Assembly: GCA_910588645.1 (NCBI GenBank)
Contig: CAJUOY010000003.1
Location: 1-64,000 of the forward strand
Origin: an uncultured Christensenellaceae bacterium
GTDB lineage: Bacteria > Bacillota > Clostridia > Christensenellales > Borkfalkiaceae
Length of the DNA: 64,000 nucleotides
Direction of reading: 5' to 3'
The notes under the pieces are model-generated. The model saw nothing but the letters and a program-made list of their open reading frames with translations. It did not search any database and was not told where the DNA came from. Both the position numbers and the translations under genes were made by a program. Below, piece by piece: positions 15,225 through 23,061 of this stretch. How positions within the stretch are numbered: position 1 is the stretch's first letter; each line of letters opens with the position of its first letter.

Positions 15225-15797
15225 ATGATAGACAATGAACAGGTTGAAGAAATTTTGCTCGTTCTCGACGATAAGCTCACTAAAACGATAAGCGTACTCA
15301 AAGAAGAATACGCGGCCGTTCGCGCAGGGCGCGCCAATCCGCATATACTGGATAAGGTAACAGTGGATTATTACGGGGCTCCCACGCCCGTTACGCAGAC
15401 TTCGAACATCTCCGTTCAGGAAGGCAGATGCCTTGTCATTTCGCCTTGGGACGTCTCTCTTTTGAAGGGGATAGAAAAGGCTATACAGCAATCCAATATC
15501 GGAATTACTCCCACCAACGACGGTAAGGTAATTCGTCTTGCGTTCCCTCAGCTTACCGAAGAGAGGCGCAAAGAGCTTTCCAAGCAAATCCGCAAGATGG
15601 GCGAGGACGCAAAGGTTGCGGAAAGAAATATCCGCCGCGACGCGTTGGAACAGCTTAAAAAACTCAAAAACGATAAGACGCTTTCCGAGGACGAGTATGC
15701 TTCCTGCGAAAAGGACGTTGAAAAGGCGGTTTCCGACGCGATAGCCGAGATTGACACGGCCGTTTCCGCTAAGGAAAAGGAGATAATGACCGTCTGA
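15225..15797 (+). CDS. frr: ribosome recycling factor
   Basis: A 190-residue RRF, which with EF-G splits the post-termination ribosome. The family core is present: AGRANPHILDKVTVDYYG, then PTNDGKVIRL and the basic helix YVRKMGED-like segment (IRKMGEDAKVAERNIRRDA). AAAGGAG lies 12 bases before the ATG, a longer gap than usual. The stop codon shares one base with the uppS ATG. Confidence 0.97.
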   Translation: MIDNEQVEEILLVLDDKLTKTISVLKEEYAAVRAGRANPHILDKVTVDYYGAPTPVTQTSNISVQEGRCLVISPWDVSLLKGIEKAIQQSNIGITPTNDGKVIRLAFPQLTEERRKELSKQIRKMGEDAKVAERNIRRDALEQLKKLKNDKTLSEDEYASCEKDVEKAVSDAIAEIDTAVSAKEKEIMTV

Positions 15798-16507
15798 TGG
15801 ACAAAAGAGAACCGCTTAAAATTCCGCTTCACGTAGGGCTCATTATGGACGGCAACGGCAGGTGGGCGAAAAAGCGGCATATGCCACGGTCTTTCGGGCA
15901 CAACGCGGGTATGAACGCAATGATCAAGCTTGCGGAACACGCGTCCGGACTCGGCATCAAATATCTTACGGTATATACGCTGTCTACGGAAAATCTTCAA
16001 AGGCCTGAAGAAGAGCTTGAAGGGCTTTTCGGGCTTTTCAGAAATTACTTTACTACAAACGTAAAAAAACTTTATAAAAAAAATTCCGCCGTGAAGGTGA
16101 TAGGCGATCTTTCGGTTTTGCCGCAAGACGTGCAAAAACTTTTAAGGGACGGCGAGGACAATTCTCCCTCCGGAGCGGAGTTTACTTTGGTGTTCGCCAT
16201 AAATTACGGCGCGCGCAACGAAATACTGCACGCCGTAAATTCGGCTGTGGAAAACGGTCTCAAATTGGATAGGGATGGATTTGAAAATCTTCTCTATACT
16301 CGCGGTATGCCCTATCCCGATCTCATTATCCGCACGGGCGGAGAGAAGAGACTGTCAAACTTTCTCGCGTATCAGGCGGCGTATGCGGAACTTTACTTTA
16401 CGGAAGTATTGTTCCCCGATTTCAGTCCCAAGGAATTCGATAAAGCGATAAAGGACTTTTCCGGGCGAGACAGGCGTTACGGCAAAATAAAAAAAGAGGA
16501 TAATTGA
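15797..16507 (+). CDS. uppS: isoprenyl transferase (undecaprenyl diphosphate synthase)
   Basis: A 236-residue cis-prenyltransferase that builds the C55 lipid carrier for cell-wall synthesis. Motif I is MDGNGRWA, with the catalytic Asp at residue 18, and the late signature is RTGGEKRLSNFL. The length is slightly short but complete. It starts on the A of the frr stop codon, so it is translationally coupled. Confidence 0.96.
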   Translation: MDKREPLKIPLHVGLIMDGNGRWAKKRHMPRSFGHNAGMNAMIKLAEHASGLGIKYLTVYTLSTENLQRPEEELEGLFGLFRNYFTTNVKKLYKKNSAVKVIGDLSVLPQDVQKLLRDGEDNSPSGAEFTLVFAINYGARNEILHAVNSAVENGLKLDRDGFENLLYTRGMPYPDLIIRTGGEKRLSNFLAYQAAYAELYFTEVLFPDFSPKEFDKAIKDFSGRDRRYGKIKKEDN

Positions 16508-16508
16508 T

Positions 16509-17525
16509 TTGGCTCAACAGGCGCAAAACAGCGGGCTTACGCCCGTCAACAATGAAAAGAAACACTCGTCCTTAAGGGCGCGTACGATAACGTCGGCAGT
16601 GTACGTCACCGTTTGGGTGATTATGGTCGTTATGAAGTGGTGCATCCCTCACGGTAATGTAAACGGTGGTTGGGGCGCATTGGGCTTCGACGCGGTGTTC
16701 TGTGCGGTATCGGTAATAGGCGCGTTTGAGTTTTTGAGGGCTATCGAAAACGGAAAGGGAATGGGCTTGAGAATATCCACGCCCCAGCGTTCGGTCACGA
16801 TAGCGTTCTGTGCCGTCGCCGTTCCGCTGTACGTATTGGTGGAAGTCGTTCCCGAGACGACGGGCGCGGGCTTTCTTGCGGTTGCGGTTGCATTTACCAT
16901 TTATACGATGTTGCTTGCGGCAACTTCGGTGTTTGATCATAACAGAAGCAGCGTAAAAGGAACTATTTCCTGTATTTTCTGTATGCTCTATTGCGGCGTT
17001 CTTGCGGTGATGTTGTCTTCTATTAACCACCTTGGAACAAACTCTATGGCCGCTATACTTATGCTCTTTATGGGCTCCGTGCTTTCCGATACGGGCGCGT
17101 TCCTTTTGGGCAGTACTTTGAAAAAGTACGTGCCGTTGAAGCTTGCCCCGCAGCTGTCGCCCAATAAAACGGTTATCGGCGCGGTGGGCGGCCTGCTCGG
17201 CGGTATTGCAGGCGGCGTTCTGGCGTTCTACGTTATGTACCTTTTGGGAGGTATAAACGACGAGATTTTCCTTGTCAGATTCAACGAAGTGTTCCTTTCG
17301 GTCAAGAGCCCTACGTTCCCGCCCCTGCTTTCGTTCATATTAATAGGTCTGTGTACGTCCGTTATGAGCCAGATAGGCGACCTTTTTGAGAGCGCGATAA
17401 AGCGCGAATGCGGCGTGAAGGATATGGGCAATCTGCTTCCCGGACACGGCGGCGTGCTCGACAGGTTCGACAGTATGCTCTATTGCAGTGTTTTGGTATT
17501 GTTCTCGTTCGGAACGATTTTCTAA
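16509..17525 (+). CDS. cdsA: phosphatidate cytidylyltransferase
   Basis: A 338-residue membrane enzyme that makes CDP-diacylglycerol. At least seven hydrophobic segments are visible, and the C-terminal signature SAIKRECGVKDMGNLLPGHG followed by GVLDRFDS is exact. The start is a TTG with AAAGAGG eight bases upstream, one base after the uppS stop. It is last in the pyrH operon and feeds phospholipid synthesis, including the cardiolipin synthase encoded at 1676-3097. Confidence 0.95.
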   Translation: MAQQAQNSGLTPVNNEKKHSSLRARTITSAVYVTVWVIMVVMKWCIPHGNVNGGWGALGFDAVFCAVSVIGAFEFLRAIENGKGMGLRISTPQRSVTIAFCAVAVPLYVLVEVVPETTGAGFLAVAVAFTIYTMLLAATSVFDHNRSSVKGTISCIFCMLYCGVLAVMLSSINHLGTNSMAAILMLFMGSVLSDTGAFLLGSTLKKYVPLKLAPQLSPNKTVIGAVGGLLGGIAGGVLAFYVMYLLGGINDEIFLVRFNEVFLSVKSPTFPPLLSFILIGLCTSVMSQIGDLFESAIKRECGVKDMGNLLPGHGGVLDRFDSMLYCSVLVLFSFGTIF

Positions 17526-17552
17526 ATCGCTTAGTTTTTACCATAAAATTCT

Positions 17553-17579
17553 ATGCCGCATTAAAACGCGGCATTTTTT
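17553..17579 (+). terminator. terminator after cdsA
   Basis: A perfect 7-bp stem (17553-17559 with 17568-17574), followed by a run of six T that merges into the -35 region of the next promoter. Confidence 0.88.
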
Positions 17580-17608
17580 GTCATTAAATATAAATTATCG
17601 GGTATAAT
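17578..17608 (+). promoter_or_regulatory. dxr promoter (very short or no leader)
   Basis: TTGTCA (17578-17583), 19-bp spacer, TATAAT (17603-17608). Only four bases separate it from the ATG at 17613, and no Shine-Dalgarno sequence exists. The start codon is certain from the protein N-terminus. Confidence 0.7.
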
Positions 17609-17612
17609 ATTT

Positions 17613-18716
17613 ATGAAAAAGATTGCTTTGATCGGTTCTACGGGATCAATAGGAAAACAGGTGTTGAACGCCGTAAGGCTTCACCCCAATACCTTTAAAA
17701 TCGTCGCTCTGGTTTCGTACGACAAATCCAAGGAATTTGCAAGGCAGGTCAAGGAGTTTGCCCCTATAATGCACGCTACCGCGGCCGACGATAAGGCCGT
17801 TGCGCTCAAATGCGCGGAATGCGAGGAGGCGGACGTAGTCTTTAACGCCGCCGCAGGTTTTGCCGGGCTCGAATACAGCATAAGGGCCATAAAAGCGGGG
17901 AAAACGCTTGCTCTTGCCAATAAGGAAACGCTTGTATGCGGAGGCGAACTGGTAACGGCGCTCGCCGCAAAAAACGGCGTGGAAATAATTCCAGTAGACA
18001 GCGAGCATTCCGCCATATGGCAATGTTTGGGTTTCAGCCGCAAGGCCTCTTTCAAAAAATTGATTATTACAGCCAGCGGCGGAGCGTTCAGGGGGTATAC
18101 CGAAGAACAGCTTAAAACGGTCACTCCCGCGCAAGCGCTAAATCACCCTACCTGGCAGATGGGTAAAAAGATAACGGTAGACAGCGCCACTATGATGAAT
18201 AAGGCATACGAGGTTATCGAAGCTCATGAGCTTTACGGAGCGCCCTATTCCAAGATAGATACCGTAATTCAGCCCACCAGCGTAGTTCACTCTATGGTGG
18301 AATTCAACGACGGTTCCGTAATGGCGCAGATGGGAACGCCCGATATGGAAGTGCCCATTCAGCTCGCACTGACGTATCCCAAGAGAATGACGACGTCGGC
18401 AAAGCCGCTCAACTTCAAGCAGCTTTTGACTATCGAATTTCTTCCGCTTCTCAAAAAGGATTATCCACTTTATTCGTTGGCTTTGGAATGCGGAAAGGCG
18501 GGCGGCACTATGCCTTGCGCTCTCAATGCCGCGGACGAAGTTGCCGTAAAGGCCTTCCTCGACGGCAAAATAGCGTTTACGGACATATACACCACCGTGG
18601 CGCAAGTAATAGCCAACACTCAGCGTGACGACATCGTAAGCTATAAACAGCTTGAAAAGGTGGACGGCTCCGCAAGGTGGAAAGCGCACAAATTGGTATA
18701 TAAACTCTCTAAATAA
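17613..18716 (+). CDS. dxr: 1-deoxy-D-xylulose-5-phosphate reductoisomerase
   Basis: A 367-residue MEP-pathway enzyme that converts DXP to MEP with NADPH. The nucleotide loop GSTGSIGKQ starts at residue 8. NKETLVCGG, the metal and substrate segment PVDSEHSAIWQ, SGGAFRG and HPTWQMGKKITVDSATMMNK all match the family. It supplies isoprenoid units for uppS. The rseP gene follows 33 bases downstream, the common dxr-rseP pair. Confidence 0.97.
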   Translation: MKKIALIGSTGSIGKQVLNAVRLHPNTFKIVALVSYDKSKEFARQVKEFAPIMHATAADDKAVALKCAECEEADVVFNAAAGFAGLEYSIRAIKAGKTLALANKETLVCGGELVTALAAKNGVEIIPVDSEHSAIWQCLGFSRKASFKKLIITASGGAFRGYTEEQLKTVTPAQALNHPTWQMGKKITVDSATMMNKAYEVIEAHELYGAPYSKIDTVIQPTSVVHSMVEFNDGSVMAQMGTPDMEVPIQLALTYPKRMTTSAKPLNFKQLLTIEFLPLLKKDYPLYSLALECGKAGGTMPCALNAADEVAVKAFLDGKIAFTDIYTTVAQVIANTQRDDIVSYKQLEKVDGSARWKAHKLVYKLSK

Positions 18717-18749
18717 CCTGCGGAGCCAACCCGCGGGATAAAGGATTTA

Positions 18750-19880
18750 ATGAAATTAAATTTTCTGTTATCGGTATGGTCCACGGTAGGCTCGGTGATT
18801 TTGGCAATTCTTATTTTGCTGATAATGATTACCGTGCACGAGTTCGGACACTATATCGCGGGTAAAGCTTTAAAATTCAAAATCAACGAGTTCGCCATAG
18901 GTTTTGGCCCAAAGCTGTTTAAGCGGCAGTCGAAAAGGACGGGCGAACTGTTTTCGATACGCGCCTTTCCGCTCGGCGGTTTTTGCGCGTTTGACGGCGA
19001 AGAGGGGGAAAACGGCGATAACGAGGGCGCTTTTACGAACAAAGCCCCCTGGAAGAGGATAATAGTACTTGTTTCCGGGCCTCTTATGAACTGGTTGTTT
19101 GCCTTAATTCTTATCATCGCCTCTATGTTCGCGTTCGGCCAACCTGTCTACAAGGTGGGCAGCGTCGATGCCTACGAGGGCGACAACGCGCAAATATTTG
19201 CCGAGTACAGTCTCGAAGAGAACGATAGCTTACTTGCATTGAACGGAAGAAAAATTTATATGATAACCGATATGATGTCCGCTCTGAAAGGTAAAAAGAC
19301 GGGCGACAAAATCGAAGTCGTCGTATTCCGCTCGGGCAAAGAAGTTACCGACGAGATTATGTTGCGCGCGGACTGCGATTTTAAAAGCTCGGAGGAGACG
19401 AGTAAGGTTTGGCGCGCTCTCGGACTGGGAACGGTTTTACGCGAGGACGGGCAAAAATACTGGGACGTAGGCGTAGAGGGATACCGATACGGATTTTTTC
19501 AGACAATAGGCAATTCGTTCGTCTATTCATTCAAGATTGCGGGAACCATATTCAAAGTGCTTGGTGAGCTGTTGACGGGGCACATAGGACTTTCGTCAAT
19601 GGGAGGTCCGGTGACTACGATTAAATTAACCTCTCAACTTGCGGCTCAAAGCGTGCAATCATTCCTTGAAATTGCCGCCTATATAGGCGTAAATCTTGCG
19701 GTATTCAACCTGTTGCCTATACCCGCTTTGGATGGAAGTAAGGTCATATTCTGTCTGATAGAATGGATCGCAAGAAAGCCCGTGCCGCGCAAGATAGAGG
19801 CAATAATTCACTCGGTAGGATTTATTCTTATCCTTGCATTTGCGGTATTGGTGGACGTATTGCAGTTCGTGCGCTGTTGA
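18750..19880 (+). CDS. rseP: RIP metalloprotease RseP/RasP
   Basis: A 376-residue site-2 protease that cuts membrane-embedded substrates such as anti-sigma factors and signal-peptide remnants. The zinc motif HEFGH lies in the first membrane helix (about residue 30), a PDZ domain occupies about residues 130-210, and the second metal motif NLLPIPALDGSK is near residue 325. AAAGGA lies six bases before the ATG. It is transcribed with dxr and ends at a bidirectional terminator. Confidence 0.95.
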   Translation: MKLNFLLSVWSTVGSVILAILILLIMITVHEFGHYIAGKALKFKINEFAIGFGPKLFKRQSKRTGELFSIRAFPLGGFCAFDGEEGENGDNEGAFTNKAPWKRIIVLVSGPLMNWLFALILIIASMFAFGQPVYKVGSVDAYEGDNAQIFAEYSLEENDSLLALNGRKIYMITDMMSALKGKKTGDKIEVVVFRSGKEVTDEIMLRADCDFKSSEETSKVWRALGLGTVLREDGQKYWDVGVEGYRYGFFQTIGNSFVYSFKIAGTIFKVLGELLTGHIGLSSMGGPVTTIKLTSQLAAQSVQSFLEIAAYIGVNLAVFNLLPIPALDGSKVIFCLIEWIARKPVPRKIEAIIHSVGFILILAFAVLVDVLQFVRC

Positions 19881-19894
19881 AACTGTAAAATATT

Positions 19895-19926
19895 ACCGCC
19901 CGACGAAATTCGTCGGGCGGTTTGTT
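19895..19926. terminator. bidirectional terminator
   Basis: A 13-bp perfect inverted repeat (19895-19907 with 19909-19921), so several central bases must form the loop. It is followed by a T-rich tail between converging genes. Confidence 0.9.
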
Positions 19927-19928
19927 TT

Positions 19929-21083
19929 TTATTTTTCGTTTGTAATCGGACGTCTGTAACTTTCTATCTGTTTTACGAAGGCTCTTGACGATAACAGAAC
20001 AACGCCTGCGACTATAACGAGCGCGACGTCTACGAAAATATAGCTGTTGTATGCGGTACTGTAAATCCAAAATTCACCCACACCTTTGTATCCGCTCGCG
20101 ACTGCGTCCGCGCCGAATGCATAGACGCCTGCCAAGACGTGTGACAGAAAGCGTAAGCTTCCCGCCAGAATTGCACCGAGTCCGAATCTGACCTGCGGAA
20201 ATTTCAGCGCCTTTATTCCGCTGAAAATTCCCGTAAATCCAACCATTGCGTAGGCTATGGGGTAGTCGAGGAAAAATTGCGCGGGGTGGATTATCCAAGG
20301 ATCCTGCATGGACTGCATAACTCCGTAAATAAAGCCGACGAGCACGCCTTTCTTTGTGCCGTAGATGTATGCGTAAAGCATTATAGGCAGCATAGAAACA
20401 AACGTAACGCTTCCCGCCTGTGGCATTCTCCACAGCTTAACGTAGGAAAGCACAAAGCTTGTGGCGACGCATACGCCCGCAAGGGCTATGCTTCTGCTGT
20501 CAAAGGCGCTTTTGTCCTTGATACCGAAGATAAAGGCTCCGGCAATCGCGCCTACCGCCAAGGCGGCCGCAGAGATATAGAGAACGGTCTGATCTACGTA
20601 TTCGTCGTAATAGCCGCTGCCTATCACGTGCCTTGAAAAATATATTCCTATCGTGACTCCCGCGGCAACGAGCCCTGCAGTGCAAAATCCGCCAAGAGCT
20701 ATCGCAACGGGTTTAAAGAATTTGTAATTCCTTTTCGAAAGCACGAATAAAACGGCTCCGCAGATCAGTACCGCGGCAAAGAGAGTTAAAAGGGGGACCA
20801 GAACGTAGTTAATTACGTCGGCGTTTAAATATCCCTCTTCGAGATAGTCGGGATCGGTACGCTTGACAAGCTGCAACGCGAGCATAATTATCCCCGCAAC
20901 CAGCGAATAAGCGACGAACGACAGGATTCCGTATTTTACGAATTTGCCGAAAAGTCCGCGTTTTACGAAAAAGGTTATCGTCCCCGCTACTATCAACGCG
21001 GCGGCAATGCCTACGGTCAGCCAGAGAATTACGGGTTCGGCAACGTCGAAGGCGTAATCGGCCAATAGTGAGTTGAAATACAT
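19929..21083 (-). CDS. thiT: ThiT-like thiamine transporter with extra N-terminal membrane region
   Basis: A 384-residue membrane protein. The C-terminal half (about residues 190-360) matches the thiamine-specific ECF S component ThiT, including YIYGTKKGVLVGFIYGVMQ and HPAQFFLDYPIAYAMVGFTG. ThiT is normally about 200 residues; here five additional membrane helices of unknown role precede it. A TPP riboswitch lies directly upstream, which supports thiamine or precursor uptake. The start at 21083 is chosen because AAAAGGAG precedes it; an upstream in-frame ATG (21125) lies inside the terminator region of the leader. No ECF ATPase genes are nearby, so it would share a general energising module. 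Confidence 0.88.
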   Translation of the reverse strand: MYFNSLLADYAFDVAEPVILWLTVGIAAALIVAGTITFFVKRGLFGKFVKYGILSFVAYSLVAGIIMLALQLVKRTDPDYLEEGYLNADVINYVLVPLLTLFAAVLICGAVLFVLSKRNYKFFKPVAIALGGFCTAGLVAAGVTIGIYFSRHVIGSGYYDEYVDQTVLYISAAALAVGAIAGAFIFGIKDKSAFDSRSIALAGVCVATSFVLSYVKLWRMPQAGSVTFVSMLPIMLYAYIYGTKKGVLVGFIYGVMQSMQDPWIIHPAQFFLDYPIAYAMVGFTGIFSGIKALKFPQVRFGLGAILAGSLRFLSHVLAGVYAFGADAVASGYKGVGEFWIYSTAYNSYIFVDVALVIVAGVVLLSSRAFVKQIESYRRPITNEK

Positions 21084-21149
21084 CTTTTCTCCTTTTACCG
21101 CCGAAAAAATAAAACGCCCCTGCAAAAAAAGAGGGAACGCCGAAAATTC

Positions 21150-21237
21150 TCTTTGTCTTATCGCTCAACCATTACGTTGCCGATTCAAAGGGTATAATCT
21201 CAGCCCGTATAAAAATTTACGGACACCCCCGACGGTA
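21150..21237 (-). promoter_or_regulatory. TPP riboswitch (THI element)
   Basis: Reading the minus strand, the conserved parts appear in order: GGGGGTGTCC, a P3 hairpin (CCGT with ACGG), CTGAGA, ACCC, TGAATC, a P4/P5 arm (CAAC with GTTG) and GAGCGATAAGA. It lies about 70 bases before the ThiT-like start. Between them a hairpin centred on CCCT and AGGG followed by a T-rich run (21096-21145 region) can act as the terminator of an off-switch. Confidence 0.9.
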
Positions 21238-21254
21238 TTTGATTGTATATTTGA

Positions 21255-21283
21255 ATTATAAATTATTTTATATTTAAAGTCAA
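21255..21283 (-). promoter_or_regulatory. promoter of the TPP riboswitch-thiT unit
   Basis: Minus-strand TTGACT (21278-21283), 17-bp spacer, TATAAT (21255-21260). Its -35 box touches the -35 box of the divergent promoter at 21284. Confidence 0.9.
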
Positions 21284-21312
21284 TTGAAATTTGTAAAAAA
21301 ATGTTATATAAT
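21284..21312 (+). promoter_or_regulatory. promoter of the YfbR-like gene (leaderless)
   Basis: TTGAAA (21284-21289), 17-bp spacer, TATAAT (21307-21312), then six bases and the ATG at 21319. Confidence 0.9.
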
Positions 21313-21318
21313 ATACCT

Positions 21319-21900
21319 ATGAGTTATAAATTTTTTGCTTATCTTGACAGAATGAAATATATCCGCCGTTGGCAACTTATGCGTTCCGTACGGGACGAAA
21401 ACATTATGGAACATTCCCAACAGGTTGCAATGTTCGCGCACGCGCTTGCGGTGATCAACAACAAGGTTTTCGGCGGAACGGCGTCCGCGGACAGGGCTGC
21501 TTTGTACGCTATGTATCACGAGTGCAGCGAGGTGATGACGGGAGATCTCCCAACGCCTATAAAGTATTACAATAATTCGATAACGGGCGCGTTTAAGCAA
21601 ATTGAAGAACTGGCTACGGACAAGCTTCTTGAAACGCTTCCGGAAGAATTGAGGGAGGAGTTTGGCGTTTCGGTAAAACCCGATACTTTAAGCTACGAAT
21701 ATAAACTTATGAAAGCGGCGGACAGGTTGTCCGCGTACGTCAAGTGTCTTGAAGAGTTGCGCTGCGGCAACGCCGAATTTACGAGCGCAAAAAAGAGTAT
21801 AGAGGATGACCTGCGTTCCCGCAATATTCCCGAAGTGGAGTATTTTTTCGAAAAGTTTATCCCCGCGTTTTCGCTTACTTTGGATGAACTCGAAGACTGA
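21319..21900 (+). CDS. yfbR: YfbR-like HD-superfamily 5'-deoxynucleotidase
   Basis: A 193-residue protein close to YfbR, which removes phosphate from deoxynucleoside monophosphates. FFAYLDRMKYIRRWQLMR, ENIMEHSQQVAMF and TGDLPTPIKYYN are the family's landmarks. The central metal motif, normally His-Asp, reads His-Glu (YHECSEVMTGD), which may still bind metal but is unusual. The later aspartate in MKAADRLSAY is kept. The start at 21319 is set by the promoter six bases upstream; an earlier ATG (21301) would lie inside the promoter. It is monocistronic. Confidence 0.85.
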   Translation: MSYKFFAYLDRMKYIRRWQLMRSVRDENIMEHSQQVAMFAHALAVINNKVFGGTASADRAALYAMYHECSEVMTGDLPTPIKYYNNSITGAFKQIEELATDKLLETLPEELREEFGVSVKPDTLSYEYKLMKAADRLSAYVKCLEELRCGNAEFTSAKKSIEDDLRSRNIPEVEYFFEKFIPAFSLTLDELED

Positions 21901-21956
21901 TAAGATTACCCGCGCATAAAATCAATCTATTAAAGCATTTCCTTGTGGACAAAGAA

Positions 21957-22000
21957 ATAGCGCACTATCTTCGCTTGCGAAGTATAGTGCGCTATAATTT
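21957..22000. terminator. long bidirectional hairpin between converging genes
   Basis: A 12-bp perfect stem (21957-21968 with 21984-21995) is extended by CTTCG with CGAAG across a single bulge. A T-rich sequence follows on the + strand. Confidence 0.85.
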
Positions 22001-22455
22001 TATCTTACTTGTTTTTCCATTACATAGTTGGTCAAGACAATTCCATTTCTTTCTACTTGCTGCTCTTTGACTATTTTAAAATCTCTTTGCGCAAAGAACG
22101 GTTTAGCCGTTATAGATGAGTGAGTAATTATTTTGTTTACTTTGACCGCTTGTTCTAACTTGTCGCAGATTGCAGTCGCAACGCCTTGATGCTGATAGTC
22201 TTTATGTACATATAATCTATCAAGATAACCGGATTTATCTATATCGCCAAATCCGACAATAATATCGTTTTCAACAGCAACAACAGTATAATGTTCGGAA
22301 AATGATTTGTTCCACTTTACTAAGTCTATTTCACCCGTTGCCCAAGCATTTAGTTGTTCTTTCGCGTAATCTTTTGCGTTTACAGTATGGGCTGTAAGGT
22401 AGAACAAATTTGCCAAAACCTCGCAATCTGTCGGCTCATAAGGTCTGATAATCAA
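22000..22455 (-). CDS. GNAT-family N-acetyltransferase
   Basis: A 151-residue acetyltransferase of the GNAT fold: IRPYEPTDC at the start, the central strand VVAVENDIIVGFGDID, the acetyl-CoA loop LYVHKDYQHQGVATAICDKLE and a C-terminal FFAQRDFKIV segment. The substrate is unknown. The start used is a TTG with GAGG five bases upstream; related proteins often carry two or three more residues, so the true start may differ. It is clearly more AT-rich than its neighbours and uses A/T-ending codons, a sign of recent acquisition. Confidence 0.85.
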   Translation of the reverse strand: MIIRPYEPTDCEVLANLFYLTAHTVNAKDYAKEQLNAWATGEIDLVKWNKSFSEHYTVVAVENDIIVGFGDIDKSGYLDRLYVHKDYQHQGVATAICDKLEQAVKVNKIITHSSITAKPFFAQRDFKIVKEQQVERNGIVLTNYVMEKQVR

Positions 22456-22547
22456 TTCGTCCTCTGACTTTATAACTTCTCCTAATAAAAAATTCAGTTT
22501 ACACTTTTTAAATTACACAACATTAAATAGCTGTTTATCGTAGTTTT

Positions 22548-22576
22548 ATTATATCATAACCGCAATAAAAAAGCAA
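22548..22576 (-). promoter_or_regulatory. promoter of the GNAT gene
   Basis: Minus-strand TTGCTT (22571-22576), 17-bp spacer with a TG extension, TATAAT (22548-22553). The leader is about 85 nt. Confidence 0.75.
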
Positions 22577-22588
22577 GGGTAATAAAAC

Positions 22589-22603
22589 CGCCCTTAATGG
22601 GCG
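22589..22603 (-). terminator. second leftward terminator
   Basis: A 5-bp GC stem (22589-22593 with 22599-22603) is followed on the minus strand by GTTTTATT. It backs up the terminator at 22650. Confidence 0.6.
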
Positions 22604-22649
22604 CTATGTATTTTGAATTAAAGACGCAAGAGTAAATAAAAACATTAAT

Positions 22650-22673
22650 CCCCGTGCAATACGTCGCACGGGG
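22650..22673. terminator. terminator of the orphan unit
   Basis: A perfect 8-bp GC-rich stem (22650-22657 with 22666-22673). On the minus strand ATTAATGTTTTTATTT follows, and the + strand side is also T-rich. Confidence 0.85.
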
Positions 22674-22833
22674 AAATATTTTTAATATTAAATTTTGATT
22701 TTGAAACCGCCTCCGCACGGTTACCGTACAGGCTATCTGGTTTATACCGCGCGGCCGATAATGCGCCTTATCCGCCGCTAATCAAAAACCGTGAATGGAA
22801 TCAGGTTTCACCCGTAAACTTGTACACTGGAGT

Positions 22834-22884
22834 TTACCTTCCTTTTCTTTCTACTGTTTTGGCAAAGTAAAGAACGTTTTTCAT
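22834..22884 (-). CDS. possible 16-residue peptide in the orphan unit
   Basis: The ORF reads MKNVLYFAKTVERKGR and starts five bases after a perfect GGAGGT (22890-22895), the best ribosome binding site in this region. Its stop codon falls inside a 7-bp hairpin (GTAAACT with AGTTTAC). Translation is plausible from the start signals alone; no homologue is known to me. Confidence 0.4.
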   Translation of the reverse strand: MKNVLYFAKTVERKGR

Positions 22885-23061
22885 ACTCTACCTCCTAAAC
22901 CGTATTTGCCTTTTTTACCTACGCGGACGGATATTTCCGTCCCTGAAAAAGATTAACCTTGGCCCGCTTTCGCGGCTACTTCTCCTTCATAATAATCTTC
23001 TCCGGAAATTAAAATGTTGACGTCTAACATTTTGTGTAAGATATTATCTTTTTGTACTTTT

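Larger units (their letters stand above)
22650..23055 (-). ncRNA. orphan structured transcript of about 400 nt, unrecognised
   Basis: A minus-strand unit with a strong promoter and tandem terminators but no normal gene. It can form several hairpins: AAAATGTT with AACATTTT near the 5' end, CCGC-GAAA-GCGG, GGACGGA-AATA-TCCGTCC, GTAAACT with AGTTTAC, an 11-bp stem with one mismatch (22768-22778 with 22751-22761), and GTACGG-TAA-CCGTGC. It also contains one well-started 16-codon ORF and a 4-codon ORF with a Shine-Dalgarno sequence. It matches no riboswitch, tmRNA, SRP, 6S or RNase P signature that I know. Either a small regulatory RNA, a leader whose gene was lost, or a small-peptide mRNA would fit. 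Confidence 0.6.

Noticed and set aside
22953..23030. 25-codon ORF near the 5' end of the orphan transcription unit
   Set aside because: No Shine-Dalgarno sequence, and its ATG is buried in an 8-bp hairpin; only the 16-codon ORF with GGAGGT is kept as a candidate.
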